From NCBI RefSeq assembly GCF_020184175.1, contig NC_065531.1:22031213-22095212 (forward strand): a DNA stretch of 64,000 bases, written 5' to 3'. Both the position numbers and the translations under genes were made by a program. Below are positions 26,736 through 41,100 of the stretch, one piece after another. The stretch comes from Aphis gossypii. Lineage: Eukaryota > Arthropoda > Insecta > Hemiptera > Aphididae. Below the pieces are notes generated by a model, which was not told the origin of the DNA, ran no database searches, and was given only the letters and a program-made list of their open reading frames with translations. Positions within the stretch are counted from its first letter, which is position 1. Every line of letters starts with the position of its first letter.

Positions 26736-29700
26736 TTTTAAGATGTTTCTCTACACCGTGTCCCATCGGCCGTCTGCGTATATATTGTGCACTGGATCGA
26801 ACCGGCGACTCGCGCTCGTGTCATAAAATATAATATGATATTACCGTACGCCTGTCAGATCGATACTGTATACAGTTGCGATTATTCGTTTTTATCAAAC
26901 CGTTCGATTTCCGTATCGAACCGAATTCCTCGCGTGGCGTTGCAGTGGTGCCATCACACGGAGCGTTATAATTTTTTAGTTAATAGTTTTTTTTTCTCGT
27001 GCATACAGGCTGTTTCAAATGTCTACATACCACTTGTTATTTTAGTAATGAATGCTCTCAAAATAATCTAGTTTTAACGTAGTGCAGTCAGTATTTAATC
27101 TGCACAGTGTGCTATAAAAAAAACTTTTATATTTTTTTTTTTATTTGTCCATCTAGCGATATTAACTGATTGGCGGCAGTTGGCAAAATCATTACAAAAC
27201 GTTTGACAGAAACGAAAACAAAACCTAACGATCATCTCATCTTTACAATGGGTACAATAGGTACATTGAAAATATACGACTGGACACTCTCGATCGCTGA
27301 AATTTTGTAAACGTTTTGGAGCTGTTTGCGAAACTGTCCGTAAGATGGTATCTCGTCGTATTATGTCTGTACACAGGTCTCTATTATAGTTGATGAGTTT
27401 TATCAATTCGAAATTGAATGAATATTTTTTAATCGTCCTGTATACCTGTACACAATTATAATCGGTATATTATTGTGTACCTACATTATGCACCGCAATA
27501 CACATGACTATATGATTTACGTATGAACGTATTAATTATTAATTTATGATGACGGGTCCACATATTACGTTAACTGCGTGAATGGGGATCGCATATTATT
27601 ATATACTGTAATCAACGCATAATGTTTGACGAAAGCGCGTCGAAAATCAAAATCCCACACCTGTATCTATCTAATGTGTATTAATTTTAAAGCCATCAGC
27701 CCTGATTCAAAACTCATTGTGCATATTTTAGTGACGTTTTTTAAAAATAATTTACATGATTAAATGAAACTCTTTCACACCGTGATTTATAAAACAAAAA
27801 CCATATTTTATTGTTTCGTAATATATTACGCATATTGACTTAATATAGTAATTTATGTTATATTATCATATTGACTAATTTTTATCAATGAAGTAATTTT
27901 AATACAGTAAAGTCGCCATAACACAAAGTTTAAAGTTATTTAACTCAAATTTATCACAATAAAATCAAAACATCGAGATGATGAAGTATAATTTAAATTT
28001 TAAATTCTGAGATGTACTGATTTTACAATGATATATTATTTATATATATATATATATTTGTGTACACGATAAATAATTAATTTTCAACTTTAAAAATTGT
28101 TTTGGATAGAAAATTTTATCTAGTTTGTACTCTAGAAAGGTCAAAATTAAAAGTCCCATTACATTTTTTATAACTAGAAAAAAATGAAAATATACTAAAT
28201 GTACTAAAATCACACAGTCTAAAAAATATTTAAAGAAAATAAAAATGAAAAACGTTTTGTTAAATATAAACACAATGGTATTAAAAAACACATTTACGAT
28301 ACTATAACCAAATATTATTCAATAGAAAAATATTTAGTTATTAATAAATTATCGATGTTTCAATACTGTTTGTTAACAAAATCTCCTAATTTGACTACTG
28401 ATTCAATAATAATAGAAATATCCACACCTCTAAATTTTTTAAAAATTTGTTATTATAACATTGTCAGGTTTACCCAAATAGTATTTTAACTATTGAATAA
28501 TAAAATAATCCAGTTGAATATTTATTAACAAAATTAATTTTAAAATTATTATTAATTATTAAAGTTTGGCCGTATTATTCATAATTTTTCTAAACATATT
28601 ATAATATTAACAACATAATTTTAAATTATACAAAATGGTTCAGTCTGTGTATTGCATTTAAATATAAAAATAGAAATACGCCTGTTTAACCATCATTCTA
28701 ACAAAAGCGGTTAAGCATTTAAACATATCAATATGAATAATTTGATATTTTCATTTACGTTTTTTTTAACAGTATCATAACAATTCTAATTTTTTTTTAG
28801 GTGTAATCTTTTTCAACTTTTTTCAATAAAATATGATCGTGCTTAATTTTTTATTTTCTTAAAACTTGTATAAAATTTTATGTATAAAAAAATAGTATAA
28901 TTAAGTTGAACAATTATTATTTTTCATTTTTTGAAGTTATTATACATATAATCTAGAAAAGAGGCTACAGTAATGAAAAAATATTATGCTTAAAATAAAT
29001 GTTCAATAAAATAAAATAATAATATTTTGTAACCAAATATTTGAGTTAAAATTAAATAACAAGTAATTTTAAACTAAATAACCAATATAAGCATTTTAAT
29101 ATTTTAGTGAAACAATTACACTGTTAAGTATAAACATTCGAATTAATATTATGGGTATTGGGTAATATAGTAAATAGATTATATAAATACCGAGTAAAAA
29201 TTATTTTTAGTCACTAATTTAATGTTGCAATTTAATATATTTATCAAGATGATAAAATAGTTGATTTACAATAAGATAATATTTTACAACTGTCACAAAA
29301 AGTTTTATGAAAAAAATCAAATGGGTTTCTAATTTATTTCTCTATTTTACTCAGTATCGTAAAAGCTTAAAAAGTTCTGTGAACTCCTTTAATCTTTCTA
29401 ATAAAACAAAAGTGTGTATATTGATTGTATTTAAATACCATTAGAAAGTTTATTATATTCAAAATTCTATATAGATGATTATCCAATTTCTATTTATACG
29501 AAAAAGGCAATCACTGTAAATTTAACATTAATTAAAAAAAAATATAAATATTAAATTTGTTTATTAAAAAATATTCACTGAAGCATAATATTATAACTTA
29601 ATGTATTCAATTTATTTTTTTATAATTTGACTTAAATTGACTTAATTATGTATACTCTAAAGTCTACATGTACTTATAACTATTTATGTTTACGTGAATA

Positions 29701-30660
29701 TATAATATATTATGAAATAATTAAAAAAAAAATTTTAAATTATGATGATCTAAAAAGTAGATAAAAAACAACAGTTCTCTATAATACAAGATAGTCAAGA
29801 AAAATATTATTATTATTACTTATTAGTTCAGGTTATCAAGAACAATAAAAATCATAAACAATGAGTTAAAATTTAAATAATTTATTTTGACAAGACGAAT
29901 GTTCTAAGTTTCCAATACTTAATACAAATCTATAATTTAAATCTTGGTGATAACTTAGATTTTAGAGCTTGAACTCCCAGGAAAATGATGGATAAGGTAG
30001 CTAATTGAATATGTTTGATAAGCGACGGGATAGGTACGTGATTACTTAACTTTACTTCTTTGTTATATTAATTCAAAATTATTTTGATTTACGAAGCTCT
30101 AATTTTTGAGTTCATTATATTCTTTACATTTATAAAATAGTACGATTAATATATGCAAAATCAACAAAGTTTTATAAATACAATGAGTTCTACTTAATGA
30201 AATCACATTGGTTCAGATCATTATAATTCTATTAACTTGTTAATCACATACATTTTTTTACGATTTTATACTTATGCGTATACTTAAAATAAAATAAATT
30301 TTAAAAAACTTACTATTTTCGATTGTACCTGAGAAACTTCTAATTTCATTTTTATAATAGCCTGAAATTAAAATCGATATTATTCAATTAGTATATTTAT
30401 AATTTTCAACTATTAAAAATTAAATACATAAATAATTAATGTACAATGTATAATGTATATATGTAATACCATAATAATATCACAACTATAATCAGTATAA
30501 TACTATAAAAAATATTCATAAAAGTGATTTAATCATCCGATACATTGTAATTCTAATAAAAGGTTAAATTAACATTAACAAAAAGATTTGTTTTAAGATT
30601 TTCATTTTTGACTTCCATAATCGCTTGATTCTATAAACCAGTAATCACATTAACCGAAAC
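26736..30660. other. Upstream flank of the CoA-transferase gene and AT-rich spacer
   Basis: Positions 26740-27420 are less AT-rich and should contain the promoter region of the minus-strand CoA-transferase gene; no clear TATA box or initiator was assigned. An open frame on the minus strand at 27095-27406 has no recognised domain. From 27.5 kb on the sequence is very AT-rich, with a (TA)n tract at about 28040-28057. No gene was seen. Confidence 0.5.
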
Positions 30661-32703
30661 TCTCTTCAAATGAACATTTTAAAATGCTCAGAAATGTACC
30701 TATATTGCCTATACATTACGCCGCACAATATAAAAGTTATAATAGTCACTATAATACTATAACGCATAGAAACCTATTATTAACCTAGTATTGTATTCTC
30801 TCATTATTAATAATCTAAAACCTCACACAATTTTTTATTAATTTATGTTGATTAGAAAATTATTTTATTAATATTTGTATATAAATATTGTATTAAGTGT
30901 TTTAATGAATATCAATCGAAATAATTTTAAAATTTTAAATTAAACAGAAAATAGTATAAAAATAATTTACTCAAAAAAAAAAATATTTCAAGTAATACTT
31001 GGTACATACTATAAACCGTTAGATAATGTTTAAATATTCAAATATTTTAAATATAAAGTTAAAGTTATACATTTTGCGTATTTTACAATAACTTATGCAC
31101 AAAGCTAAATTATTCAAGCATTGAACAAATAAAACAGCAATAAAAAAACGTCAATACCATACTTACTCGGTTGAATAATGAATATATAAATTTATTGAGC
31201 TATGAATAGATAGTTCAAATAAATTAACTCAAACCCCAAAATTATACAATTCTCGAAATGTATTTTTTGTGAATTTTAAACAAACCATCTAAACCTTTGG
31301 TATATCGTTGTATTGTGTGCTAGTCTAACATACATATTATACAATATGCATTTTTTAAACAAGTGAAGTTTGCTTTTGCATATTGAAGATTTCAGTTTAT
31401 CTTATCAGTATTGATTAGGTTATTGTGATAGGTGTGTTAAATTTGACTTTGATACTAAATCGTTGTATACAAAAAAAAAAACAATTTTTAACACAGGAGA
31501 CGTGTTTCTCAAAAATTTAAATTATTATAGTATTTTTTATTTTGGTAGGTTAAGCTAAATTTTAAATACTTTTGGACTATTAACTAGTAAATACCAATTT
31601 AATGCAGTATAATCGTGTAAAAAGTATCGAAGTAAAACAGTTTTATTTCAATTGGGTTTTTTAAAATAATTATTTATAATAAATATTTTTTTCCAATTTG
31701 TTTTTATCGAAACGACCATCGGGGTCTTTATCGAAGTCTTTTCGCTTGGGAAAAGTAGAGTGCAGTGTGTAGCACTTGTACCCCTTTCTCTAAGAAGAGG
31801 ATTTTCACGAGTGTGTGGACTTCATTCCCAGTGGAGTGGATAATAAATATGACAAAATATTAAATAATTTAAGTCTTAAACTAAAACAAAAATTATCAAA
31901 ATAATTTTAAGGAAATTTTCTATTTTTGATTTGAATACTCAATTTTATAAAAATTTTAAATTTAAATACTTAACAAAATAAAATAATGATTACCTATGTA
32001 ATGCTGATATTCATTGTTGCTATAAGAACTAATTCCAGGAACCTGTGTTACTATTTTAAACATTAATACCAAGAATATAAAATGTTATCAAACACAATCG
32101 AAAAAAACAAATTCCTTAGTTTATTACTTAAAATAAGTCTAATTATTTATTAAATTGTATTATATTATCTAATATTTATATTTTTTGAATAATAACAAAA
32201 AATACTAAAATCGTATTATACCAAATCATTGATTTTTAATTTAAATATCGAATCTTCATATTCACCAGACAAACTTTCCCTTTTTAAATTTTAATTTGTA
32301 AGCCCACAGTCAGAAATCGTCCTCGATTATACCCTCCATTTACCTTGAAATAAGTACTTACTCATCAATAATATGTGCTATTAATCACTATAATTTTAGA
32401 CTATATTAACAGTTTACAGTACACAATAATTGATTATGAATTATTAAAATAATTGATTATACTTGATTCGAATTTTAACCTTTATTTAAATATTAAAATA
32501 TTTCGTAGCTTAAAATTAAATAAATTACTTTATTTTTACAAAAAAAAAAAAAAAATCAAACAAACCCAATCAATAATTATAATAATAATAAAAATGTTGT
32601 TTTATTTTTATAAATCAGAATTAGTTATTTATAAAATAATAAAAAAAATATCAAAATCTTTATTAAAAAATACTATATTCATAAATTTCATTTTATTTTT
32701 TAG

Positions 32704-34171
32704 GTAAGATTGTATAGAAGAGAAGTATAATAGGTAGCAAAAATATATTTATAGTCGTAGAAATAACATTTGCATTTAGTTGTTTACCTACCACGCAAAT
32801 AATTATTTATACTCATTTTATATTTAGACGATTAAACATCACACTTGATAAATTAAATTTAGGTTAGGTATTTACGATTAGTATGCTTAAATATTTTGTA
32901 TTTATTCATGCAATATATATTATATACATATGTATTATGTATATTGTATATATGTTAGTGTTCAGATATTAAGTAGAAAAAACAAATTAAAACTATCAGT
33001 AGGAAGTTGAAAAAATAATTTATACAATGAAACAACAACATGACATGTTCTACCTTTTAAAAATATTAAAATACTTTACATGTCATTTTTTTTAATTACA
33101 AATGGCATACGACCTATTACGTTGGGATAAGATCTAAGATAATGATCTTACTCAAATTTTAATTTATCAAAATATTCTTATAAATATCACAATTGAAAAA
33201 GACCATAGATATCCAACTGAAAACAAATTTAAAAAACTTAATGTGTTAAAAATTAAAAACCTATATTTTAAAATAAATATAATACATAATATTATAAAAA
33301 AACATAATTTTATAACTCCGAATTAGTAGAGGCACAGTAGTCTCAAAAAGATTTTAAGTAATAATAAAGTAAACATATTATTATTATTACATAATATACA
33401 TTTTTTAGAAGTATTTAATGCGGTGGTATCCTTAAACTCTATTACTAAATAATTCTTCTGGGTTTTTTTTAATAACTACAACAAAAATTGTTTTGACTTA
33501 TAATAGCGAAATTTATTAAAATATAGAGAAAATGTAATATTTATTTATACATATATAGTATATTAAATACTACGCATATATTAAACGCATTTAATGGTCA
33601 CTGATTAGTGATTAGCCAATCACATACGATATTATATATTTAAATACAACTTATAAGTTACATTCTTATGTATAAATACATAATAAAATTAACCTTCAAT
33701 AAATTATAGAGTATAAAAATCCTGCAGTTAATAAAGCTGTAAAATGTACATAGATTAGATGTATCAATCGAACTATCTTTATTATTTACGTTTTTTGGAA
33801 TTTAATAATTTATACAAAATAACAAAATAGACTTCAAAAATATTAATTTTTTGTTTTTAATAATATAATATACCTACCGTACTATAGTTTAACTATTAAT
33901 TAACGTTATTATTATATAATTCAAATACATTTACAATTTAACCTGACAATACAATATTATGAGATGTTATGTTGATGATATATATATATTTTAAACTTAT
34001 TAATATTTAATTGTTAAAAAAAAATGCATTCCATTGGTTTTTAATTCCAGCAAAAATATTCTATATAATATTCTAATACTAGATGACTATGTTCGCCCTA
34101 CTCAATTTCGTCAACATAGTACAGTACAAACACGAATTACAAATGTATAAAACTTTTCTGTTATATAAATG
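32704..34171 (+). pseudogene. Decayed duplicate of the receptor TM6, TM7 and tail exons
   Basis: Three pieces match the intact receptor gene in order and strand. The first (32704-32867) matches the TM6 exon 8456-8599, including the flanking AG and GT and about 45 bases of the following intron, but its frame reads VRLYRREV and then two stops. The second (33409 to about 33452) matches the start of the TM7 exon and stops after KYLMRWYP. The third (about 34051-34171) matches the last exon and its stop region, with frame loss. Intron blocks at 33515-33620 and 33690-33750 match receptor intron 5. Upstream, 30665-30730 matches receptor intron 1, but no copy of the TM4 or TM5 exons could be recognised confidently. 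Confidence 0.85.
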
Positions 34172-34729
34172 AAAATATGTTCGTTTTATAATATTATTAA
34201 ATTGTATAAAGAATAATATATTATATCATACCAACAAAATAAAACAGTCATACAATTTTTTTATAAGTATTTAAAACTTTACACCTTTTATAAACAATAT
34301 TAATATTTTATTAGGTATATGGAATAAAGTTGTTTGAGGTTCTATCATTTATATTTTTAGGATAATTTAAGCTATAAGCCTATCCACGTATTGAATGTTT
34401 TTTTTAGGATTTTATAGTAAAATTCCAAAGGCCATGTAATAAAACTATTAAACTAATAATCAATTTTCAAAATTGAATATAAATCCATCTAATTTATATA
34501 CTGAGTGATTCATTTATCGAACAACAGAACCACACTCATTATTTCAAAAAGAATCACCCAGTGTATATCAAAAGTTGTCAAAATCGTTTTATTAATAATA
34601 CCTACATACAATTATAATATCACGATCAATATAATTACTTACAATCTTAAATAAATGATCAGTAAAAATTTCAAATCTTTATCGAATTGTTATTTTTTAG
34701 GTTATAACCAAAGTTGAGTTTGTTACATG

Positions 34730-37700
34730 GATGCGAATTAAATTTATCCGGAACGAATCAAGTGAGTAGAATATCTCCAATTCTTAGATCTAAGACAACA
34801 CTTACTTAATAATTTAATTGTGTAGGTAATTATATATTAAATAAATTTTAAAAATTTACATTGACTATGAGTATATATTTACTACTGAAAGAATTTACAG
34901 TAATCGACATAAATACTAGTATACCTACAATAATTTATCAATTTGTAAATTATGTACATATATTATAACTATCTAACAATGTTTTAATTTTGTAATTTGT
35001 ATGAATTATCTAGCTGAATCTCGCACATTTTTAGTAGGTAAGTAAATTATATACTTATAAAATAATAAGAGAAATTTAAAATTATGATGTTAATTTTTTT
35101 ATACTCTATAAATTATAATTTAACAATAAGTTTAATGGTGGATTGATTTTAAAATATAGGCAATAAAACATTTACAAACCTAAAAGATATATACTTTTAA
35201 ATGAAACCCCCTTCCCATAGATCTTAACACTGGATCCGTACCTGGTATTATTAATACCACTAAGGATACTAACCAACGTATTTTAAGAAAAATAAGATTA
35301 AATTGTTGTGCAAAACTTTTGGAAAATTTCATAGATAAATATACATGACAATTAGTATGTTTAATTTTATTTAAAATGGAATAAATTTGTCATCTAACCT
35401 TGAAATCTATTAACGATTTTTTTTTTTTGATGTTGATTTATACATAAAAATAATAATAAAGTTGATCTCCCTGAAATGCTACAAAAGTAATGTTTTTTTT
35501 TTTTTTATATATATATATATAGTGACAATATGGCCATATGGTCTATCTCATCTATAAGTATTTAAAATCTTTTAAGTTACATTATTTGTATCTATTTCAA
35601 TTTACTTATAATTTATTTATTTATGTCACCTAATGACTAAAAACAATAAATTTCATTAAAATAAATTGGAAATTTAAATTATACTACACACACAAATGTT
35701 CGATACATCTAATAATAAATTTTTAATATTTCATTTAAATTATTATTCATATTTCCAATAAAATACTTATATTTACAACTATCTATAAACTTAATACTGT
35801 ATGAATTAAATGTATTTTGGTTTATTTAACAAAATAAATATTATTGTAACCAAATTTTTACAAAAAAAATAAATATTAATAATAAAAACTATTTATAAAT
35901 AGGCAATCCATGATATTTAAGGCATTTAATAATACATTTCAAGTAAAATTCAATATTGCAATGTTAAAATAATATTATAGCACTTGTGTCCAATCAAAAA
36001 ATATTATAATAATTACTTAAACCATTCTCAATATTATACGATTTTATCAAAACTATTTAAGTACAGAAAATAATTGAAATAAATAAGTACATTTTAAGGA
36101 TTAAACTCGTTATATTTATTTTCAATAAATTATAATTTTAATTAAAATAAATTTTATTTTTATTTTTTCATTATTAATGTAATATTATGTGTGGTATGAA
36201 TGTACTTTAACATAAAATCATATAGTTATTCAAATTCGTAATGTCACAAACTGGTTTCAACTTAATATTACTTATAATAAAATCTCACGATTTTCATTAT
36301 ACTAAACTAAGTAATTTTTTACTTGGACATAACAATAATAATTACTAATTACTTATTGTATTATAATATTTCTTTTTTTATACTTGAAATGAATTATATA
36401 TTATACTTCAATAAAAAAATACTAATGATAATAGTCTTAAAGAATAATAATAATGTGTTATTTAGTTATTATTACACTCTAAAAGATTCCATTATACCAG
36501 AAGTAATCACACAAAAAAAGTAATAGTATATAACTAATGCTTTTATTCTCTTAACTACCATCATAATATTATAGATACCCTAATTATTTTAATTTGTTTA
36601 TTATTTTTACATATGTATAGTAGGTACGTACTAAAATATTACAATTATGTATGTACAACAAGGTCATATCAACAATAGGTAATACACAAATATTGTATTA
36701 ATGAAAAATTACTACTAAATTGGTTTAACTTATAAAATATATTAAAATAACATTATTATATAGCATATAAAATGCATTTCAAATATGACAGGTTTGATGA
36801 TAATTACTCTTAATATTAATTAAATAGAAACTCATTTAAAATTTATATTAATTAAATATATTTAAATAATTATAATAATTTTCTGATCGCAGCAATATTA
36901 TAACTAATTATAACTTATTGTTATATGTTTATGTACATACATCAAGTTTCAAAAAAATAGTAAAATAAATAAATAAACTAAAATAACCAAAAATAAAGAA
37001 TAAAAAAAATTGTAAATACATTTTTTTTATATTTCATTAACTTAAAATCAAAATTTATTTTTATATTTTGAAAAAATATTTTGTTTTGTTCTATATATTT
37101 CTTATTGTTCAATATTGTGTAAAAAAATGTGTATATGTAACCGAAACAAATTATTTTTAAATTTTAAAACATTACGACATTTATAAGTCAATTGTTATGG
37201 AGAAATGTAGAACTCAAGTCAAAACGTATGTCTGGGAGGTTAGATAAGTTATATGACATATTATACTGGTATTAAAATAAACATGCCTAAAGCAAAAATA
37301 TATACATGAAATTTTTATTCTAAAATATATTATACATTTTTGTATATGTTTAAATTGTGAGTGTTTATGTCCTATAATCTAAATTAAATCTATAAGAAAA
37401 CAGAATATTTTGTAATAAATACTATAAAATTATTTTAAAAAATTTGTTACAAACCGTCTTAATTATCTTGAAGGTGAAACATATTTGGTTTTCAAATGTT
37501 TTATTCCGTGTATATTTTATTTGTTTTGTTTTCAAATTATTTACTAACCACTTACATAATATTTTCTTAAATAATATAATATGAATATATTATATAATAT
37601 TACCCATCTTTAAATAATAAACAACTTTAAAATTCTGGTACAATATATTAACTATTATAATATATCTTGCCTAAAATTGCAAGAAAACGCATAATGTTAC

Positions 37701-37990
37701 CATGAATCATGATCAACAGTTCAAATCACTAGTATAATAATTATTAGTGTTGGACAGCCCATTGTCCATTATGCACTATCCAATACTATATAGACAGCAG
37801 CTGATATTGCTTACCAAGGTAAACAAGAAATCAAATAAATTCAACCAACTGTATACTGTTCATGCGCAACGTTATATTAAACATATGGATATTATAAATA
37901 TAATAGTTGTGACTTAGTTATACGCCCGGCTTTTAATCTAATCTTAATATTTTATTTAGTAGCGTGTTAGCCGTAAACGCAGACACACCG
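34730..37990. other. AT-rich intergenic stretch
   Basis: This is the spacer between the right duplication arm and the transferrin gene. It has a poly-T plus (AT)n tract at about 35493-35521 and only AT-driven short open frames, such as 36323-36523. I see no gene, RNA gene or intact mobile element. Confidence 0.55.
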
Positions 37991-37993
37991 TTT

Positions 37994-38040
37994 TACCATT
38001 GATACATAATATATATTTATATATTATAATATCAATGGTA
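37994..38040. promoter_or_regulatory. Palindrome just upstream of the transferrin start
   Basis: TACCATTGATA at 37994-38004 has its exact reverse complement at 38030-38040, around a 25-base AT-only core that is itself partly self-complementary. It ends about 105 bases before the transferrin ATG, so it falls in the promoter or 5' UTR. It could be a cruciform-prone site, a dimeric factor site or a small MITE scar; its role is unknown. Confidence 0.5.
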
Positions 38041-38145
38041 CGTATATATATATAAATATTTGTATTCGTAGCTTATTATTAAAATGTGATTAACAGCAGT
38101 ATACAGTAAATATTTATTAGCTATATATTTTTTTCAAATCAAACA

Positions 38146-41100
38146 ATGAATATTGTTTTAAGTTTACTGTGGATATTTGTATTTTTAGTTCTCACTAAAG
38201 CTAATGTAAAATGTAAGTTTTATAAATTTAAAAATATTGATTCATTTTTACTAAAACTAATAAAAAATTTAACTTTTCAAAATGCAAATGATTTTAGACA
38301 AAATTTGTGTAATTACGAGTAACGGAAGTAATGACAAAACACGAGATCATTGTCCTCCATTAAATATAGATAAATCTAGTCAAGTCGAATGTGTATTCGC
38401 AACAGATAAGTAAGTATCATATTTAAACTATTTAGATCATAAAAAATAATATACATTTTAATGAATAATTGCTTGATTGAAACTTAAAATAATAGTTGCT
38501 TTTTAATCAACAATTTTTAGAAAATACAATGACTATTAATTTAAAACTGAATTTTTATTTATCATTAAGTTAAGTAAGTTTGATTAATTAATATTTTTTA
38601 TGAGAAATACCATTTATTTTAGGTCAGTATTCACTATTTTAAGTTGCACCGATAAAAGAAATTAAAAAATTAAATAATATTTTAACTATACTTTTAACTT
38701 TTAAGTCATACCAAACTATCTACACACGATATCTAGCATAAATTATAATAAAATAATTATAGACAAATATCAATTGAATTAGTAATTTTAGCGGCAAGTA
38801 ATATAAGTCCAATTATTGGAGACATATTTAAATACAGCCAAGACTAAGCCAAGTAATATTTGTATATTTTCTTTCTATTAAACCTATTCAAATTAAAGTT
38901 ATGTATATTATACGTACCTTGGTGGAAAAAACTATTTTTTTTTTCATTATCAATTATATGTCAGAAGTTTATGCGGCTGACAATTCCAAAAAACATTAAT
39001 ACCATCTTAGTTCAATTTCTAAATACTTCCAGTGTTTTTTGATAGCCTAAAATGACGAAACTGGAAATAATGGACAAGTAACAAAATAAGTTATTAGACA
39101 AATATCTAGTATTAAATAATATAAATAAATAAAGTAAGAAATTACACGATTTAGTAAATGACTAGGTATTTCAAAACATTATCTGTCTAAAATCTGTTTT
39201 ATTTTAAAAGAAAAGGGATAATTATTTCTGTTGTATGAATAGAATATTTTTTATGGAGAATTGGAGCTAAAATTATATAGAGAAATGAGAAAAGTCAGAT
39301 CTTCCTTCGTATTTGTGGCAATATAACAAACAACTATTTTAAGTATATAAAATGATAAATTCACAAATAACCATAGTTACAAAATATACAACAATAAATA
39401 TAATATAGCAAGACTAGGCGAGTCAACTAATGATTTTAACTCGTTAAGTTAAGTTAATAAAGAACAACTTTAGTTAAGTTAAAAGTTAATTTTATTGAAA
39501 TTGTAAAAATTGCAAGTTAAATAGAAAAATGTAACTTAACTGAGTAATACATCAGTTACTTTTCCTTCAAAATAAAATTTAAAACTATACTTTTGTTTAA
39601 AGCTGAACTAATAACAAAGTAATATAGTATAAGTTCTACTATTTAAAAAAAATATGTGTACATTAAAATTAATTATTAAAAGTATTTTCTTATTCTATCA
39701 ACACTTATGCTCATTGTAAAAATAATATATTTACAGATAGTATAATAAAACAAATTAAAAACAAAAAAAAAAGTATTTTCATAATTTAATACTAGTTATT
39801 CAGAAACAGTGCGAAATACTTATACAGAACAATGCTTATTATAACGTTATAATTTATAAACAATATTTAATATTTCCCATTATTACAGGATTAAAAATAT
39901 TTTAAATACATAAAGTTTATACCAAAAAAATATTAACTTGAAGGTCACAATAAAATTAATAAATTAATATCATGAATTACTTCATATCATATAAAACAAT
40001 TTTACTCCTTAAGTTCCTTCTAAAAAAAGTAACTCGTAATCTAACCATATTAAAAGTAACTTAACTTCAACTTTTAAGTTTGTTTATTCTCGAACTTGTA
40101 ATATAGTAAGTTAATAATTTGTAGATTGCATTGTCTAAGAAAAATTCTGAATGGAGAAGCAGATTTTGGAGTATTTCAAGCAGAAGAAATATCATATGCA
40201 ACTCAGTGGAATGACTACTTAAGCATTACGAATGAAATTCGTTTATTTGAAGATGGTATGTATTATTATTTATTAACATAATTGTATATCATTTATAATT
40301 CTATAGGTAATTAATTTGATAATTTTTTAAAATATATACGATATTTACATGTTTGACAACCTACACTCTTAAAATGGTTTGTTCCCTGTTCGCCGATTTC
40401 CAATTTGCCAACACCCAGTTTTTCAACCAAAAAACTAGTTTTTAATGGTTTTTAAAAAAAGCCCAATTTGCCGATAACGATGATAATATTTGTTACATGC
40501 TTCATGGTATAGTAATTTATACAACTATAAAATACCATCTACCTATCTAGCTATCTTATTGTTATAGTTGTTATACACCTTCATACGATTATTGACACAT
40601 ATTATAGGTATTTATATACGTATAGAATATAAATAACTAAAAATTCCACTAACCACTGTGGTTAAAATAAAAATTATGATTTCAGATTATAGTAATATAT
40701 GATAATATACCACTGAGTGAACTTTAGCACATACAGTATAAGATTATAATATAGTATATAATAATTAATAATATAATATAGAACAAACATATACAATTTT
40801 TCTTAGATTTGTTTCGCCATTAAGGAAAGGAATAGTTTAAAATTAAATTAGAAAACAATCAGGACTTACTTCTAGTGAACAATTATATACACAGAATAGA
40901 CCGAAATTGTAAAAAACGAGTACCTATTATAAATGCTTGGATAATTGTAGCGGTCGTCAAATATTAAAAAATTGAAATATGGTTTTATCCAAATCAAAAC
41001 CCATAGTCAGTTTTATTTGTTTATAATATTTTGTATTTAATTGTTATTAAAAAAAAATTATGCACCAGATTAAAAGAAAACGAAAAGTAACTCATACTGA

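Larger units (their letters stand above)
19181..34720. repeat. Right arm of the old tandem duplication
   Basis: This is the partner of the arm at 1-11125; the anchor pairs are listed there. It carries the intact CoA-transferase exons 1 and 2 with the long intron between, and then a decayed copy of the receptor 3' exons. It is longer than the left arm, partly because intron 1 has taken up extra sequence, such as the elements at 20097-20210 and 21221-21659. The borders are approximate. Confidence 0.7.

Noticed and set aside
26010..26741. Open frame of 243 codons on the plus strand
   Set aside because: It lies opposite the GC-rich exon 1 of the CoA-transferase and runs through the triplet tract; its residue make-up (His, Val and Arg runs) is that of an antisense shadow.
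27095..27406. 103-codon minus-strand open frame with several Cys
   Set aside because: The Cys spacing fits no known motif, no splice context was found, and it lies in the upstream flank of the CoA-transferase gene.
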